Source: Bacteroidota bacterium (GTDB lineage: Bacteria > Bacteroidota > Bacteroidia > Chitinophagales > Chitinophagaceae). From it: a stretch of DNA of 64,000 bases. Positions 27,648 through 35,518 of this stretch are shown piece after piece. The translations under genes and the position numbers were made by a program. The DNA is taken from contig JAEZGI010000018.1 of assembly GCA_023416995.1 (NCBI GenBank), forward strand, positions 62,001-126,000, given 5' to 3'. The notes beneath the pieces are model-generated. The model had not been told where the DNA came from and made no database searches. It saw nothing but the letters and a program-made list of their open reading frames with translations. Numbering within the stretch: the first letter of the stretch is position 1; each line of letters opens with the position of its first letter.

Positions 27648-30476
27648 ATGAAAAAGCAAATGAACTACATTGTTTGCAACCTGCTATTATTGTTGTTGTT
27701 GCAAACACCCATCTTCTCGCAATCGTCACACCCCGCTACAGACGATGAATCTACTGGTCCCTTTCCGAGCTGGCTGGATGTGAAAACAAAATTTGGAGCC
27801 ATCGGCGATGGCGTTGCGGATGACACAAAAGCGTTACAAAGAGCAATAGACGCAGTTGGAAAAAGCCAGGACGCAGGAAGCGTTGTTTATTTACCGCCCG
27901 GCACTTACAAGATTACAAAGACACTTGTGATTAATGCAAAGTTACGTATTGGAATAGTTGGATCACATCCTGCGACAACACGTATTCAATGGCACGGTGC
28001 TCAGGGAGGCACAATGGTCTACATTAACGGCATGGCTTATTCCAGGATAAACCGTATCACGTTTGATGGTTTGAAATCAGCGCGTGTTGCTGTTGACCAG
28101 TCGTGGGACGGCAGCACCGGTTATTTTGACACCGCAAATGAATACGCTGACAACACCTTTACCGATGTTGGCTTCGGGATCAAAGGCGGCTTCAAACATG
28201 GGGTCAGTTTTGCAGAAACCTCTATCATGCGATGCAGGTTTATACGTAATACAGTCGCCGGCGTAAGTCTTGGAAACTATAATGCATTAGACATCTGGAT
28301 ATGGTATTCTTTATTTGAAGATTGTAATATCGGGGTTACAAATGTAGAGGCCAATGGCGCCGGAGGTTTCAAAGTATACGGAAGCAATTTCCGGAGATCG
28401 AAACTGGTAGACATCCAGATTGGACACGTTATCGAGTTTTCGTTCCGTGACAATACTTCCAGTAACTCAAAAGCTTTTATTCACGCGCGTTCAAGTCCCA
28501 TGTCTTGCCCGATCACTATCCAGGGCAACACTATCATCGACCCGATTGATGATACCGTGATCAATATCAAAAACCAGGGCATTGTTGCGCTTTTTGATAA
28601 CACCATCAGATCACGGCCGAAAGCAAAGGGACCTGTTGTTCATGTGAAAGGCTGGCCAAGTTCTGATATGGTAGCTATAGGAAACACTTTTACAGTGGCC
28701 AATCCCATCCTTACGGGACAAAACACCACTTATAAAACCAATGTTGTATCAGTAGCAAGTCTTGCATCTCTACAGGAGCGTGTGATCCCTTATGCTATAC
28801 CAAATCTGAAAAGAAAGGTTTTCGAAGTTCCAAAAGGTGCAAAGGCCCGCGAAATTCAAAAGGTGATCAACGAGGCACACAAATTATCAGGCACACGTCC
28901 AATCGTCCATTTCCCGCATGGATATTACTCGATAGATACCACCCTGGTAATTCCTGCCAAAACTGATATTCAGCTTGTAGGTGATTCTTACTGGTCCATC
29001 CTAAAATATGCCGGTAAAGCCGGCGGTACGCTGATGAAAATTGAAGGACCAACTAAGTTAACCTTACGCGATCTTAACATCCATGGCAACTCACAAAGCA
29101 ACGGGATTGTGGTGAACAACGTGGATCAATCCGGATCACGTTTGTTTTTCCATCGCGCTGAACTCAGACATAACAAAGTTGGATTCTGTGTAAATCAGCT
29201 TGACAATGCGTTAACACTGATCACAAACTCCAGTTATTGCCGCACCACTCAAAAAGCGATCTCAGTGATCGGCGGACCGTTGGCAGCTGCGGGTAACCCT
29301 TCAGCAGGCAAAACAATCGTGTATGCAGGTCTTGGAACCGATAACGAACTCACTTATGATGTGTCGAATGGCGGTAACCTTCATGCAAGAGACACCTGGT
29401 ATGAAAGTATTCATGTTAACGAGTTCGCACACATCAAAAAAGCCGGATCTTTCCTGATTGAAGGCAGTCACATTGCCAACACTAATAAAGATAAAACCCG
29501 TCCGCAGACAACTGTAGCAGATCTTAATGGTAAGGTTGTATTTATGTCTTCATATATCACCGATAAAATCAAGATCAGCGGTGATGCTTCAAGAACACAA
29601 TTCATGACGCTGGGCGCTTATGCTGAAAAAGAAAATTATATCATAGATGCTACTACTGTTGCAGCTAAAGTTTTCACACTGCACAGCCGCGCAAAAGAAT
29701 TTATCACAAATACCACAGGCGGAAGCTATCCTGTAAAAGTGCAGGGTGAGACTACGGAAGCTGTGCTGACTGACTTATTGAGCCCGGCCAGATCAGTACA
29801 CGCTTATGCAATTCAACCAACCAGCAGTGCTGCAGCAGACTTGCGTATGTATGGCGTATTTGTTGAGTACACAGACACAGCTTTACATTTTATGCCGGGA
29901 TCGGTGAAAAATGCTACCGTGCTTAAGAAAAGTGTTCAGATCACCCGTGCGTATGCTATGGGCGGATTGAACCAGGTTGAGTGGACCCATGATAATGATG
30001 ATCACATCGAAATGTATGAAGTGGAAAAATCTGATAACGGCAGAAGTTTTGCAACTGTCGGACATCAAAGAACCATGTCTACACCAAACAGTCTGAAAAA
30101 CTATACCTGGACAGATAAACAAAGCGCTGGTGCTGATCAGTATTACCGCGTAAAGTCTATCGCTTATAATGGAGAGCAATCTTACAGCAAGGCCCTGAAA
30201 GTAGAAGGAAAACAAAACAATTTCAGTGTATATCCTAACCCGATCAGCGGAATCGCAATCAACCTGCTGTTCAATGGTGTGCAAAAAGGCAATTATTCTG
30301 TTTCTCTTATATCACAAAGCGGACAGGTTTTACATACAAAAAATGTAAACCATCCCGGTGGTGTGAATAAAACTGAAATTCCAATTACTTCGAGTTTACC
30401 CCAGGGTAATTATTTTTTACATGTAAGAGGCGACAACAATACGTTCTTTAGTTATAACGTCAGCAAGACAAGGTAA
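27648..30476 (+). CDS. Secreted twin right-handed beta-helix protein with T9SS sorting domain
   Basis: 942 residues: signal peptide (1-25, ending near FSQ), then a pectate-lyase-3-like start FGAIGDGVADDTKALQRAI (about 50-68) leading into a beta-helix. A second, similar start (AREIQKVINEAHKL, then GYYSIDTTLVIPAKTDIQLVG, around 405-445) opens a second helix. A fibronectin-like region around 765-855 precedes a type A T9SS sorting domain (VYPNPISG ... LPQGNYFLHV, last ~80 residues). Twin beta-helices of this kind are known from GH55 glucanases and from polysaccharide lyase or phage-tailspike folds. Probable surface enzyme acting on polysaccharide, maybe the one made upstream; catalytic residues not identified. 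Confidence 0.85.
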   Translation: MKKQMNYIVCNLLLLLLLQTPIFSQSSHPATDDESTGPFPSWLDVKTKFGAIGDGVADDTKALQRAIDAVGKSQDAGSVVYLPPGTYKITKTLVINAKLRIGIVGSHPATTRIQWHGAQGGTMVYINGMAYSRINRITFDGLKSARVAVDQSWDGSTGYFDTANEYADNTFTDVGFGIKGGFKHGVSFAETSIMRCRFIRNTVAGVSLGNYNALDIWIWYSLFEDCNIGVTNVEANGAGGFKVYGSNFRRSKLVDIQIGHVIEFSFRDNTSSNSKAFIHARSSPMSCPITIQGNTIIDPIDDTVINIKNQGIVALFDNTIRSRPKAKGPVVHVKGWPSSDMVAIGNTFTVANPILTGQNTTYKTNVVSVASLASLQERVIPYAIPNLKRKVFEVPKGAKAREIQKVINEAHKLSGTRPIVHFPHGYYSIDTTLVIPAKTDIQLVGDSYWSILKYAGKAGGTLMKIEGPTKLTLRDLNIHGNSQSNGIVVNNVDQSGSRLFFHRAELRHNKVGFCVNQLDNALTLITNSSYCRTTQKAISVIGGPLAAAGNPSAGKTIVYAGLGTDNELTYDVSNGGNLHARDTWYESIHVNEFAHIKKAGSFLIEGSHIANTNKDKTRPQTTVADLNGKVVFMSSYITDKIKISGDASRTQFMTLGAYAEKENYIIDATTVAAKVFTLHSRAKEFITNTTGGSYPVKVQGETTEAVLTDLLSPARSVHAYAIQPTSSAAADLRMYGVFVEYTDTALHFMPGSVKNATVLKKSVQITRAYAMGGLNQVEWTHDNDDHIEMYEVEKSDNGRSFATVGHQRTMSTPNSLKNYTWTDKQSAGADQYYRVKSIAYNGEQSYSKALKVEGKQNNFSVYPNPISGIAINLLFNGVQKGNYSVSLISQSGQVLHTKNVNHPGGVNKTEIPITSSLPQGNYFLHVRGDNNTFFSYNVSKTR

Positions 30477-30541
30477 CCAATGAGATCAATTGTCTCTTCG
30501 CCCGGATGACAACCGAATTTTAAGTTAATCAAATATATTTG

Positions 30542-30586
30542 ACAGCCTTTACTGATTACATCTTCCGATGTAATGGTAAAGGCTGT
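30542..30586 (+). terminator. Long hairpin after the beta-helix gene
   Basis: ACAGCCTTTAC (30542-30552) pairs perfectly with GTAAAGGCTGT (30576-30586), and inside it ATTACATC (30555-30562) pairs with GATGTAAT (30567-30574) around a TTCC tetraloop: 19 bp with a small internal loop. It lies 66 bp past the stop. It lacks a U-run. An in-frame ATG at 30573 lies in its 3' arm and is therefore an unlikely start for the next gene. Confidence 0.75.
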
Positions 30587-30605
30587 AAACATTAATAACA
30601 CTTAT

Positions 30606-31508
30606 ATGGCAAAACGCATCTTCAAAGTGGGCCTTGTTATTCTGCTGGTGGTATTTATAGCTGGTGAAATTATTGGCCGGGTGCTTGGTCTGCGAAATTT
30701 GTCTCTATACAGGGCCGATGAAGACTACGAATACATAGCGAAGCCGAACCAGGATCTGCGCATTTACGGAAACAAATTTGTTACGAATGCATTTTCGATG
30801 CGCAGCGGACCAGTTTCCGATAATGACTCCTGCACCATTCTTTTGATCGGCGATTCAATCATTTACGGCGGACATTCTATCGACCAGGATAGTCTTGCGA
30901 CGGCACGTTTGGAAAGAGCGCTTCGTGCAAGGTTCAAGCAGCCCGTAAAAATTCTGAACATTTCCGCTCAATCATGGGGGCCGGACAATGGCGCAGCTTA
31001 TCTGAAGAAACACGGTTTGTTTAATGCTAAAATGATCATTCTCGTGTACAGCAGTCACGATGCGTACGACGTGATTGATTTCAAAACCGAAGTAGGTGCA
31101 CCGCCGTACTATACGTCTAACCACCTTTTGGCATGGCAAACAATAATTGATAAGGCCTGGCCACCGATCAAAAAGAAGATATTCGGTGCATCACCTACAC
31201 CCACACTATCAAACACGGCATTTAACCCGGGTTTCGATTTCTTCGACTCTCTGGCTAATAAAGAAGGAATACCAGTAGCCTTATATCTGCACTGCGAAAA
31301 AGGTGAAATCAAAAGAGGCTTATATGATCAAGGTGGCCAGCAAATAAAACAATTCTGCGAAAACGCCCGCATCCCGCTATATGAAGGCCTCGCAGTGGAA
31401 AAAGAATCGTTCTACGACGACTATATCCACTTCAATAATGAAGGACAGGCCGCGATGGCCAAAGTATTATATGATATTGCGGAAAAACGTTTCCCCGCCA
31501 CCAAATAA
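30606..31508 (+). CDS. Membrane-anchored SGNH/GDSL hydrolase
   Basis: 300 residues from the ATG at 30606. One N-terminal membrane segment (about 5-22), then an SGNH domain: block I IGDSIIYGG (Ser84 nucleophile), a block II/III-type glycine and Asn region around LNISAQSWGPDNGAAY, and block V DDYIHFN with Asp272 and His275. All three catalytic residues are therefore present, unlike the SGNH-like protein at 9227. Probable periplasmic esterase or O-acetyl transferase working on surface glycans. It ends the capsule region. Confidence 0.8.
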   Translation: MAKRIFKVGLVILLVVFIAGEIIGRVLGLRNLSLYRADEDYEYIAKPNQDLRIYGNKFVTNAFSMRSGPVSDNDSCTILLIGDSIIYGGHSIDQDSLATARLERALRARFKQPVKILNISAQSWGPDNGAAYLKKHGLFNAKMIILVYSSHDAYDVIDFKTEVGAPPYYTSNHLLAWQTIIDKAWPPIKKKIFGASPTPTLSNTAFNPGFDFFDSLANKEGIPVALYLHCEKGEIKRGLYDQGGQQIKQFCENARIPLYEGLAVEKESFYDDYIHFNNEGQAAMAKVLYDIAEKRFPATK

Positions 31509-31831
31509 CGAAGATGGGATCTAATCCATCGCCCGGAACAGCGGGTATGATCTTGCCGCGAACACCTCACAGCCTGCGATGCAAGGGTGGTTCCGCGTGA
31601 GGCACCTTATTTTTCCGGTCAGGGAACTACAGCTGATCAAGGCGATCCACAGCCGGGGCTTAAGACAAATCTTAATACTGCCGATCAGGCCCCGAAAGCC
31701 GATAGTAAACATTGCAACCATAAAAATCAACTGAGTATGGAGCCCGGAAAAATGTAGTGCCGTCGCGGGCCGCCCCAGACGCTGTGTACCAGAAGTGTCA
31801 ACACAGGCCCGTGGATAGCATCTTACCGCGT
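31509..31831. other. Gene-free, GC-richer, hairpin-rich segment (candidate structured RNA or relic)
   Basis: A 323-bp stretch between convergent genes. It is visibly richer in G and C than its neighbours and contains CCTCAC/GTGAGG (31565-31570 with 31597-31602, followed by TTATTTTT) and a nested structure: CGGGGC/GCCCCG (31654-31659 with 31689-31694) enclosing TTAAGA/TCTTAA with a 4-nt loop (31660-31675). A 104-codon open frame on the minus strand (31835-31521) reads as low-complexity Cys/Arg-rich sequence and overlaps the HAD stop; I do not consider it a gene. Confidence 0.45.
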
Positions 31832-32425
31832 TCACCTGAAAGGTTTGTAATGCGCCTGGTGCGCTATCTTCAGCATGGCATGATCGCCACTGGTATCACC
31901 ATAAGCATAAATAACTTCATAGTCTTCCAGCTTATATTGCGCTTTGATTCTTTTAACCTTCTCATCACCATGACAATTAATGTCCTGGATCTTACCAGTT
32001 AGTTTATCTTTTACCAGTTGCAGTTTCGTTCCGATCAAACCGATCTGCATTTCCTCGGTCCAGGGCCGCACCCAGTCTTCTGCTGAAGCAGTTACTACAA
32101 TCACTTCAAATCCTTTGCTTTGAAGTGTTTTAATTTCTTCTTTTGCTTTTTCACGAATCAAACCTGGCAATACACGCAACGCGAAATCTTTACAGTAAGC
32201 GGTAAACTGTGCCGATGTTGTGTCGCGGAAGAAGTAATCCAGTATACGCTCCTTTGCCTTCTGGTTTGATATGATCTTAGCCTTGAAAGCCAGCAGGTAA
32301 GGCGCGTTCATCAGGAAGCCGGTATAAAAGGCGCGTTTTCCTTTGCAGAATTTTATAAACTCCAGCAGTGTATCTTTCGTGGTGATAGTTCCGTCAAAAT
32401 CAAAAAACGCGATTTGCTTTTTCAC
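31832..32425 (-). CDS. HAD-IB family phosphatase of the arabinose-donor cassette
   Basis: 197 residues. HAD motif I is FDFDGTIT (8-15), motif II lies in VIVVTASAEDW around residues 109-119, and motif IV in YAYGDTSGDHAML near 173-185. The length and helical cap fit the SerB-like HAD-IB group. The GTG start overlaps the stop of the DprE2-like gene by 4 bp (GTGA). In the decaprenyl-phospho-arabinose pathway a phosphatase must remove the 5-phosphate from polyprenyl-phospho-5-phosphoribose before epimerisation; in mycobacteria that enzyme is a PAP2-type protein, so a HAD enzyme would be an analogous replacement. Role inferred from context. Confidence 0.75.
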   Translation of the reverse strand: MKKQIAFFDFDGTITTKDTLLEFIKFCKGKRAFYTGFLMNAPYLLAFKAKIISNQKAKERILDYFFRDTTSAQFTAYCKDFALRVLPGLIREKAKEEIKTLQSKGFEVIVVTASAEDWVRPWTEEMQIGLIGTKLQLVKDKLTGKIQDINCHGDEKVKRIKAQYKLEDYEVIYAYGDTSGDHAMLKIAHQAHYKPFR

Positions 32426-33153
32426 AGCTTAAGTTTTTTGAAAATGAATTCTGGAATCATTTTAATGATCAACATCACATATCTCCACATCCATTTTATA
32501 TAGACAATATCTTTTTTGTTCACCACGGCTTTGTACACCCCTTCCGCAATCTGCGCCGGCGTAGCAGTCAGCGGAGCCGGCAATTTCATGTTTTCAGTCA
32601 TTTTCGTGTAAACAAACCCGGGCTTGACGGTAACCACATGAACATTATCCTGAATCATTCGGTTACGAAGTCCGGATAAATAAGCACTAAAACCTGCTTT
32701 GGCACTGCCATATATATAGTTGCTTTGACGGCCGCGTTCGCCTGCTACCGAACTGATGCCAACAATCACCCCAGCTTTGCGGGCACTAAACTGCCGGCTT
32801 ACTATGTTGAGAATAGATACCGCTCCCGTGTAGTTAACGGTGATCGTTTTTTCGGATTCGCTCCAGTTATCAACTGCTGTTTCATTTTCTGTCATGTAAC
32901 CGAAAACGGTGATCACTACATCCGGTACTACGGGCAGTTGCTGATAAAATGCTGCGTGAGAATTAATATCTGAGGCATCAAAATCATGCAAGGAAGAAGA
33001 ACAATTAAATCTTATCTGCAGATCTGATTGCAGCGGCCGCAGTCGTTCAGAATTTCTTGCTGCAAGTTGCAGTGAATAGCCGGCAGCGGCAAATCGATCA
33101 GCAATTGCAACTGCCATGTCGGAAGCAGCGCCAAGTATGAGTACGGTAGGCAT
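32422..33153 (-). CDS. SDR oxidoreductase, DprE2-like (keto-arabinose forming step)
   Basis: 243-residue classical SDR with an atypical glycine motif GAASDMAVAIA (8-18), which resembles the DprE2 type rather than the usual TGxxxGxG. Catalytic Ser134/135, Tyr148 and Lys152 (YGSAK) are present. The C-terminal VYIKWMWRYVMLIIKMIPEF suggests membrane association. DprE2 reduces the keto intermediate made by DprE1 to give polyprenyl-phospho-arabinofuranose, completing a 2'-epimerisation. The direct neighbour is a DprE1-like flavoenzyme, 8 bp upstream, which is the basis for the assignment. Confidence 0.8.
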   Translation of the reverse strand: MPTVLILGAASDMAVAIADRFAAAGYSLQLAARNSERLRPLQSDLQIRFNCSSSLHDFDASDINSHAAFYQQLPVVPDVVITVFGYMTENETAVDNWSESEKTITVNYTGAVSILNIVSRQFSARKAGVIVGISSVAGERGRQSNYIYGSAKAGFSAYLSGLRNRMIQDNVHVVTVKPGFVYTKMTENMKLPAPLTATPAQIAEGVYKAVVNKKDIVYIKWMWRYVMLIIKMIPEFIFKKLKL

Positions 33154-33161
33154 GTGATTGT

Positions 33162-34499
33162 TTAGTGGTTAGCGGTTAGCAACAAACGGTCAGATTGAAT
33201 TGACCGGAATTTACCATTAGGGTTATATTTTTTTACAACATCAGTAAACTCTGCCAGGCGGGGATAGCCGGCGCGAAGCATATCTGGTTTCATCCTCGCA
33301 TCTTTGCTCATGTATAATCTTCCCCCGTAACGAAGCACTATCTTGTCCAGTTCATCAAGAAAGGGAAAAAGATCGTTCCTTACCGGAAAATCCAGCGCGA
33401 GGGTATATCCCTCTTCAGGGAAAGATATCATGCTTTCCTGTTTTCCAAACACTTTCAGCACTGCAAGAAAAGAACCCATTCCGGCATCACTGATGCGCTG
33501 TATAATTTCTTTCAATCCGTCTTTTGCACTCATGGGCAACACAAACTGGTATTGAACGAATCCTCTTTTGCCATATCCCCTGTTCCAGTTCTGAATGGCA
33601 TCAAGTGGATAGAAAAACGGCTCATAACTCACCACATTATTTATTTCCTTTTTAAAGTTTTTACCATAATAAAGAAAATTGAAGGCCTTTACGGTAAAAG
33701 TGTTTAATACCCAGGATGGTAAGTTGAAAGGGAAAGGAATTGCCTTTTTTGGCGGCACCTTTAACGGATCAGCTTTCTGCTTTTCGCTGAGATCATTGAT
33801 AGTGGCATGTTCGCCCAGCATCAGAATACTTCGTCCAAATTGCTTACCTTTTTTAAGGCAATCAATCCAGGCAACCGAGTAAGTGTAATGATTATATTGA
33901 TCAAACAGTGCAATAATCTCATCAAGGTTTTCCGCCTTAAGTTGTTTCTGTTTGATGTAAGATGTTTCGATTTTTTTCAACCTGAACTTCACGCGGGTGA
34001 TCAGACCTGTCAGTCCCATGCCACCGCAGGTTGCTTCAAACAGATCCGGCTTTTCAGTTGGTGAGCAGGTGAGTACGGCCCCATCTTCCTGGATAATGTC
34101 CATATCAACAATATGGTTGGAAAACGAACCGTCAACGTGATGGTTTTTTCCATGTACATCACTGCCGACAGCACCACCGATCGTGATCAATTTAGTTCCC
34201 GGTGTAACCGGCAGGAACCATCCCCTGGGAACAATCACATCAAGTATACGATCGAGTGTTAAACCGCTCTGGCATTCAAAGATGCCATTCACTGTATCAA
34301 AAGATAGAATTTTATCGTATTTAAGGGTAGATATAGTTTCGTGCGCCAATGATGCATCACCATAACAACGCCCATTACCACGCGCAATAAACGAGCCTGT
34401 TTGCTTTACCTTGTTCAGCGCTTCATCATCGAAACTGAAGGAATGCTCTTTACTTTCTACTATGGGGTAGTTGCCCCAGTTCGCAATTTCTTTTTTCAT
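33162..34499 (-). CDS. FAD-dependent oxidoreductase, DprE1-like (polyprenyl-phosphoribose 2'-epimerase subunit)
   Basis: 445 residues of the vanillyl-alcohol-oxidase fold. ARGNGRCYGDAS (39-50) and VTPGTKLITIGGAVGSDVHG (98-117) bind FAD. HGKNHH (116-121) followed by GSFSNH and GGMGLTG (159-165) follow the mycobacterial DprE1 pattern closely, including the active-site lysine in YMSKD (Lys399, equivalent to Lys418 of the M. tuberculosis enzyme). DprE1 oxidises the 2'-hydroxyl of polyprenyl-phospho-ribose. Where M. tuberculosis DprE1 has Cys387 (CVDFP, from memory), this protein has Ala (ALDFP). The 3-bp spacing to ubiA and 8-bp spacing to the DprE2-like gene show a single operon. Confidence 0.88.
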   Translation of the reverse strand: MKKEIANWGNYPIVESKEHSFSFDDEALNKVKQTGSFIARGNGRCYGDASLAHETISTLKYDKILSFDTVNGIFECQSGLTLDRILDVIVPRGWFLPVTPGTKLITIGGAVGSDVHGKNHHVDGSFSNHIVDMDIIQEDGAVLTCSPTEKPDLFEATCGGMGLTGLITRVKFRLKKIETSYIKQKQLKAENLDEIIALFDQYNHYTYSVAWIDCLKKGKQFGRSILMLGEHATINDLSEKQKADPLKVPPKKAIPFPFNLPSWVLNTFTVKAFNFLYYGKNFKKEINNVVSYEPFFYPLDAIQNWNRGYGKRGFVQYQFVLPMSAKDGLKEIIQRISDAGMGSFLAVLKVFGKQESMISFPEEGYTLALDFPVRNDLFPFLDELDKIVLRYGGRLYMSKDARMKPDMLRAGYPRLAEFTDVVKKYNPNGKFRSIQSDRLLLTANH

Positions 34500-34502
34500 C
34501 CT

Positions 34503-35384
34503 TTAAAAAAGCGTTATGTCTTTGATGTAAATAATAGTAACAAAGCTGGCTATCCAAAGGAGTAATGTGATTTGAATGAATCTGTCTTTATAAAGCACCT
34601 TGGTCGGGGAACCGGAATCTGCCATCACATAAATGATCTGCAAATATCGCATAATTCCCGCCAAAACAAAGAGACAGGTATAATACAGGCGATGTGTGCC
34701 CATGCGGGTAATCACAGCATCAGACATGGTGTACATGAAATAAGCAACAACGATTACTGCACAGACCAGTGCAAGCAATACGTTCAGCAGTTCAAGATTA
34801 TAACCTTTGATGGATTTTCTCATATCGGTACCGGAACTCACTTTCAACAGCACATCATCGCGGCGTTTGCCGATTGCCATAAATACAGCAAGCAAAAACA
34901 CCATGATCACGATCCACTCCGACAGCGGAATAAAGGAGATAACGGACCCAGCCTTTATACGCAACACAAAACCCGCGGCAAGAATGAGGATATCGAGTAT
35001 CGGCACATTTTTCAGTCCCAGCGAATAAAAGAGGTTGATTACGAAATAGATGCCGAGCACAAATACAAATTTGTCGCGTATGCTCCAGGCAAGTCCGAAA
35101 CCAGCCGCCAGCAAAATGCCACATATTACAAGAGCAACATTGCCTGGCACCGCGCCTGAAGCTATCGGGCGGTTTCTTTTGGTGGGATGTTTCCGGTCAT
35201 CTTCCACATCGCGGTAGTCATTAATGATATAGATGCTACTGGCAACAAAAGAAAATGCGAGAAAGCCGAGCAGCAGTTCGCCGATTTTTGATGCATTAGA
35301 TATTTCTCCGGCGAAAAATAACGGTATAAAAAGGAAGAGGTTTTTGGCCCAATCCTTTGGTCTCAAGAGTTTTAAGTAAGCCAC
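34503..35384 (-). CDS. UbiA-family prenyltransferase, polyprenyl-phosphate phosphoribosyltransferase-like
   Basis: 293 residues with eight to nine membrane segments. The first Asp-rich motif is NDYRDVEDD (55-63), followed by RKHPTKRNRPIASG (64-77), a form typical of Rv3806c-type 5-phosphoribose-1-diphosphate:decaprenyl-phosphate phosphoribosyltransferases. The second motif is in GKRRDDVLL near residue 172. Menaquinone or haem UbiA enzymes have different surroundings to these motifs. It would transfer phosphoribose from PRPP to a polyprenyl phosphate, the committed step to a lipid-linked arabinose donor. The GTG start is the first of the operon. It is divergent from the GT at 35519 with a 134-bp shared promoter region. 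Confidence 0.86.
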   Translation of the reverse strand: MAYLKLLRPKDWAKNLFLFIPLFFAGEISNASKIGELLLGFLAFSFVASSIYIINDYRDVEDDRKHPTKRNRPIASGAVPGNVALVICGILLAAGFGLAWSIRDKFVFVLGIYFVINLFYSLGLKNVPILDILILAAGFVLRIKAGSVISFIPLSEWIVIMVFLLAVFMAIGKRRDDVLLKVSSGTDMRKSIKGYNLELLNVLLALVCAVIVVAYFMYTMSDAVITRMGTHRLYYTCLFVLAGIMRYLQIIYVMADSGSPTKVLYKDRFIQITLLLWIASFVTIIYIKDITLF

Positions 35385-35518
35385 AGTAGGGTGATTAGCG
35401 CGTCAAAATACAACTTAAAATGCAAAGATGCCAGTGGTCCGGTAAATTGCCTTAACTGGCAGAAATCAAACTTATTTTCTATGTTTACACCCCGTAACCG
35501 TTTTTTAAATTTCTGATC

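Noticed and set aside
30573..30575. ATG at 30573 as start of the SGNH gene
   Set aside because: It lies in the 3' arm of a long hairpin; the ATG at 30606 leads directly into the membrane anchor.
31521..31835. Open frame of 104 codons on the minus strand
   Set aside because: Composition is unlike the neighbouring proteins, it overlaps the HAD stop codon, and the region shows hairpins instead of codon-type periodicity.
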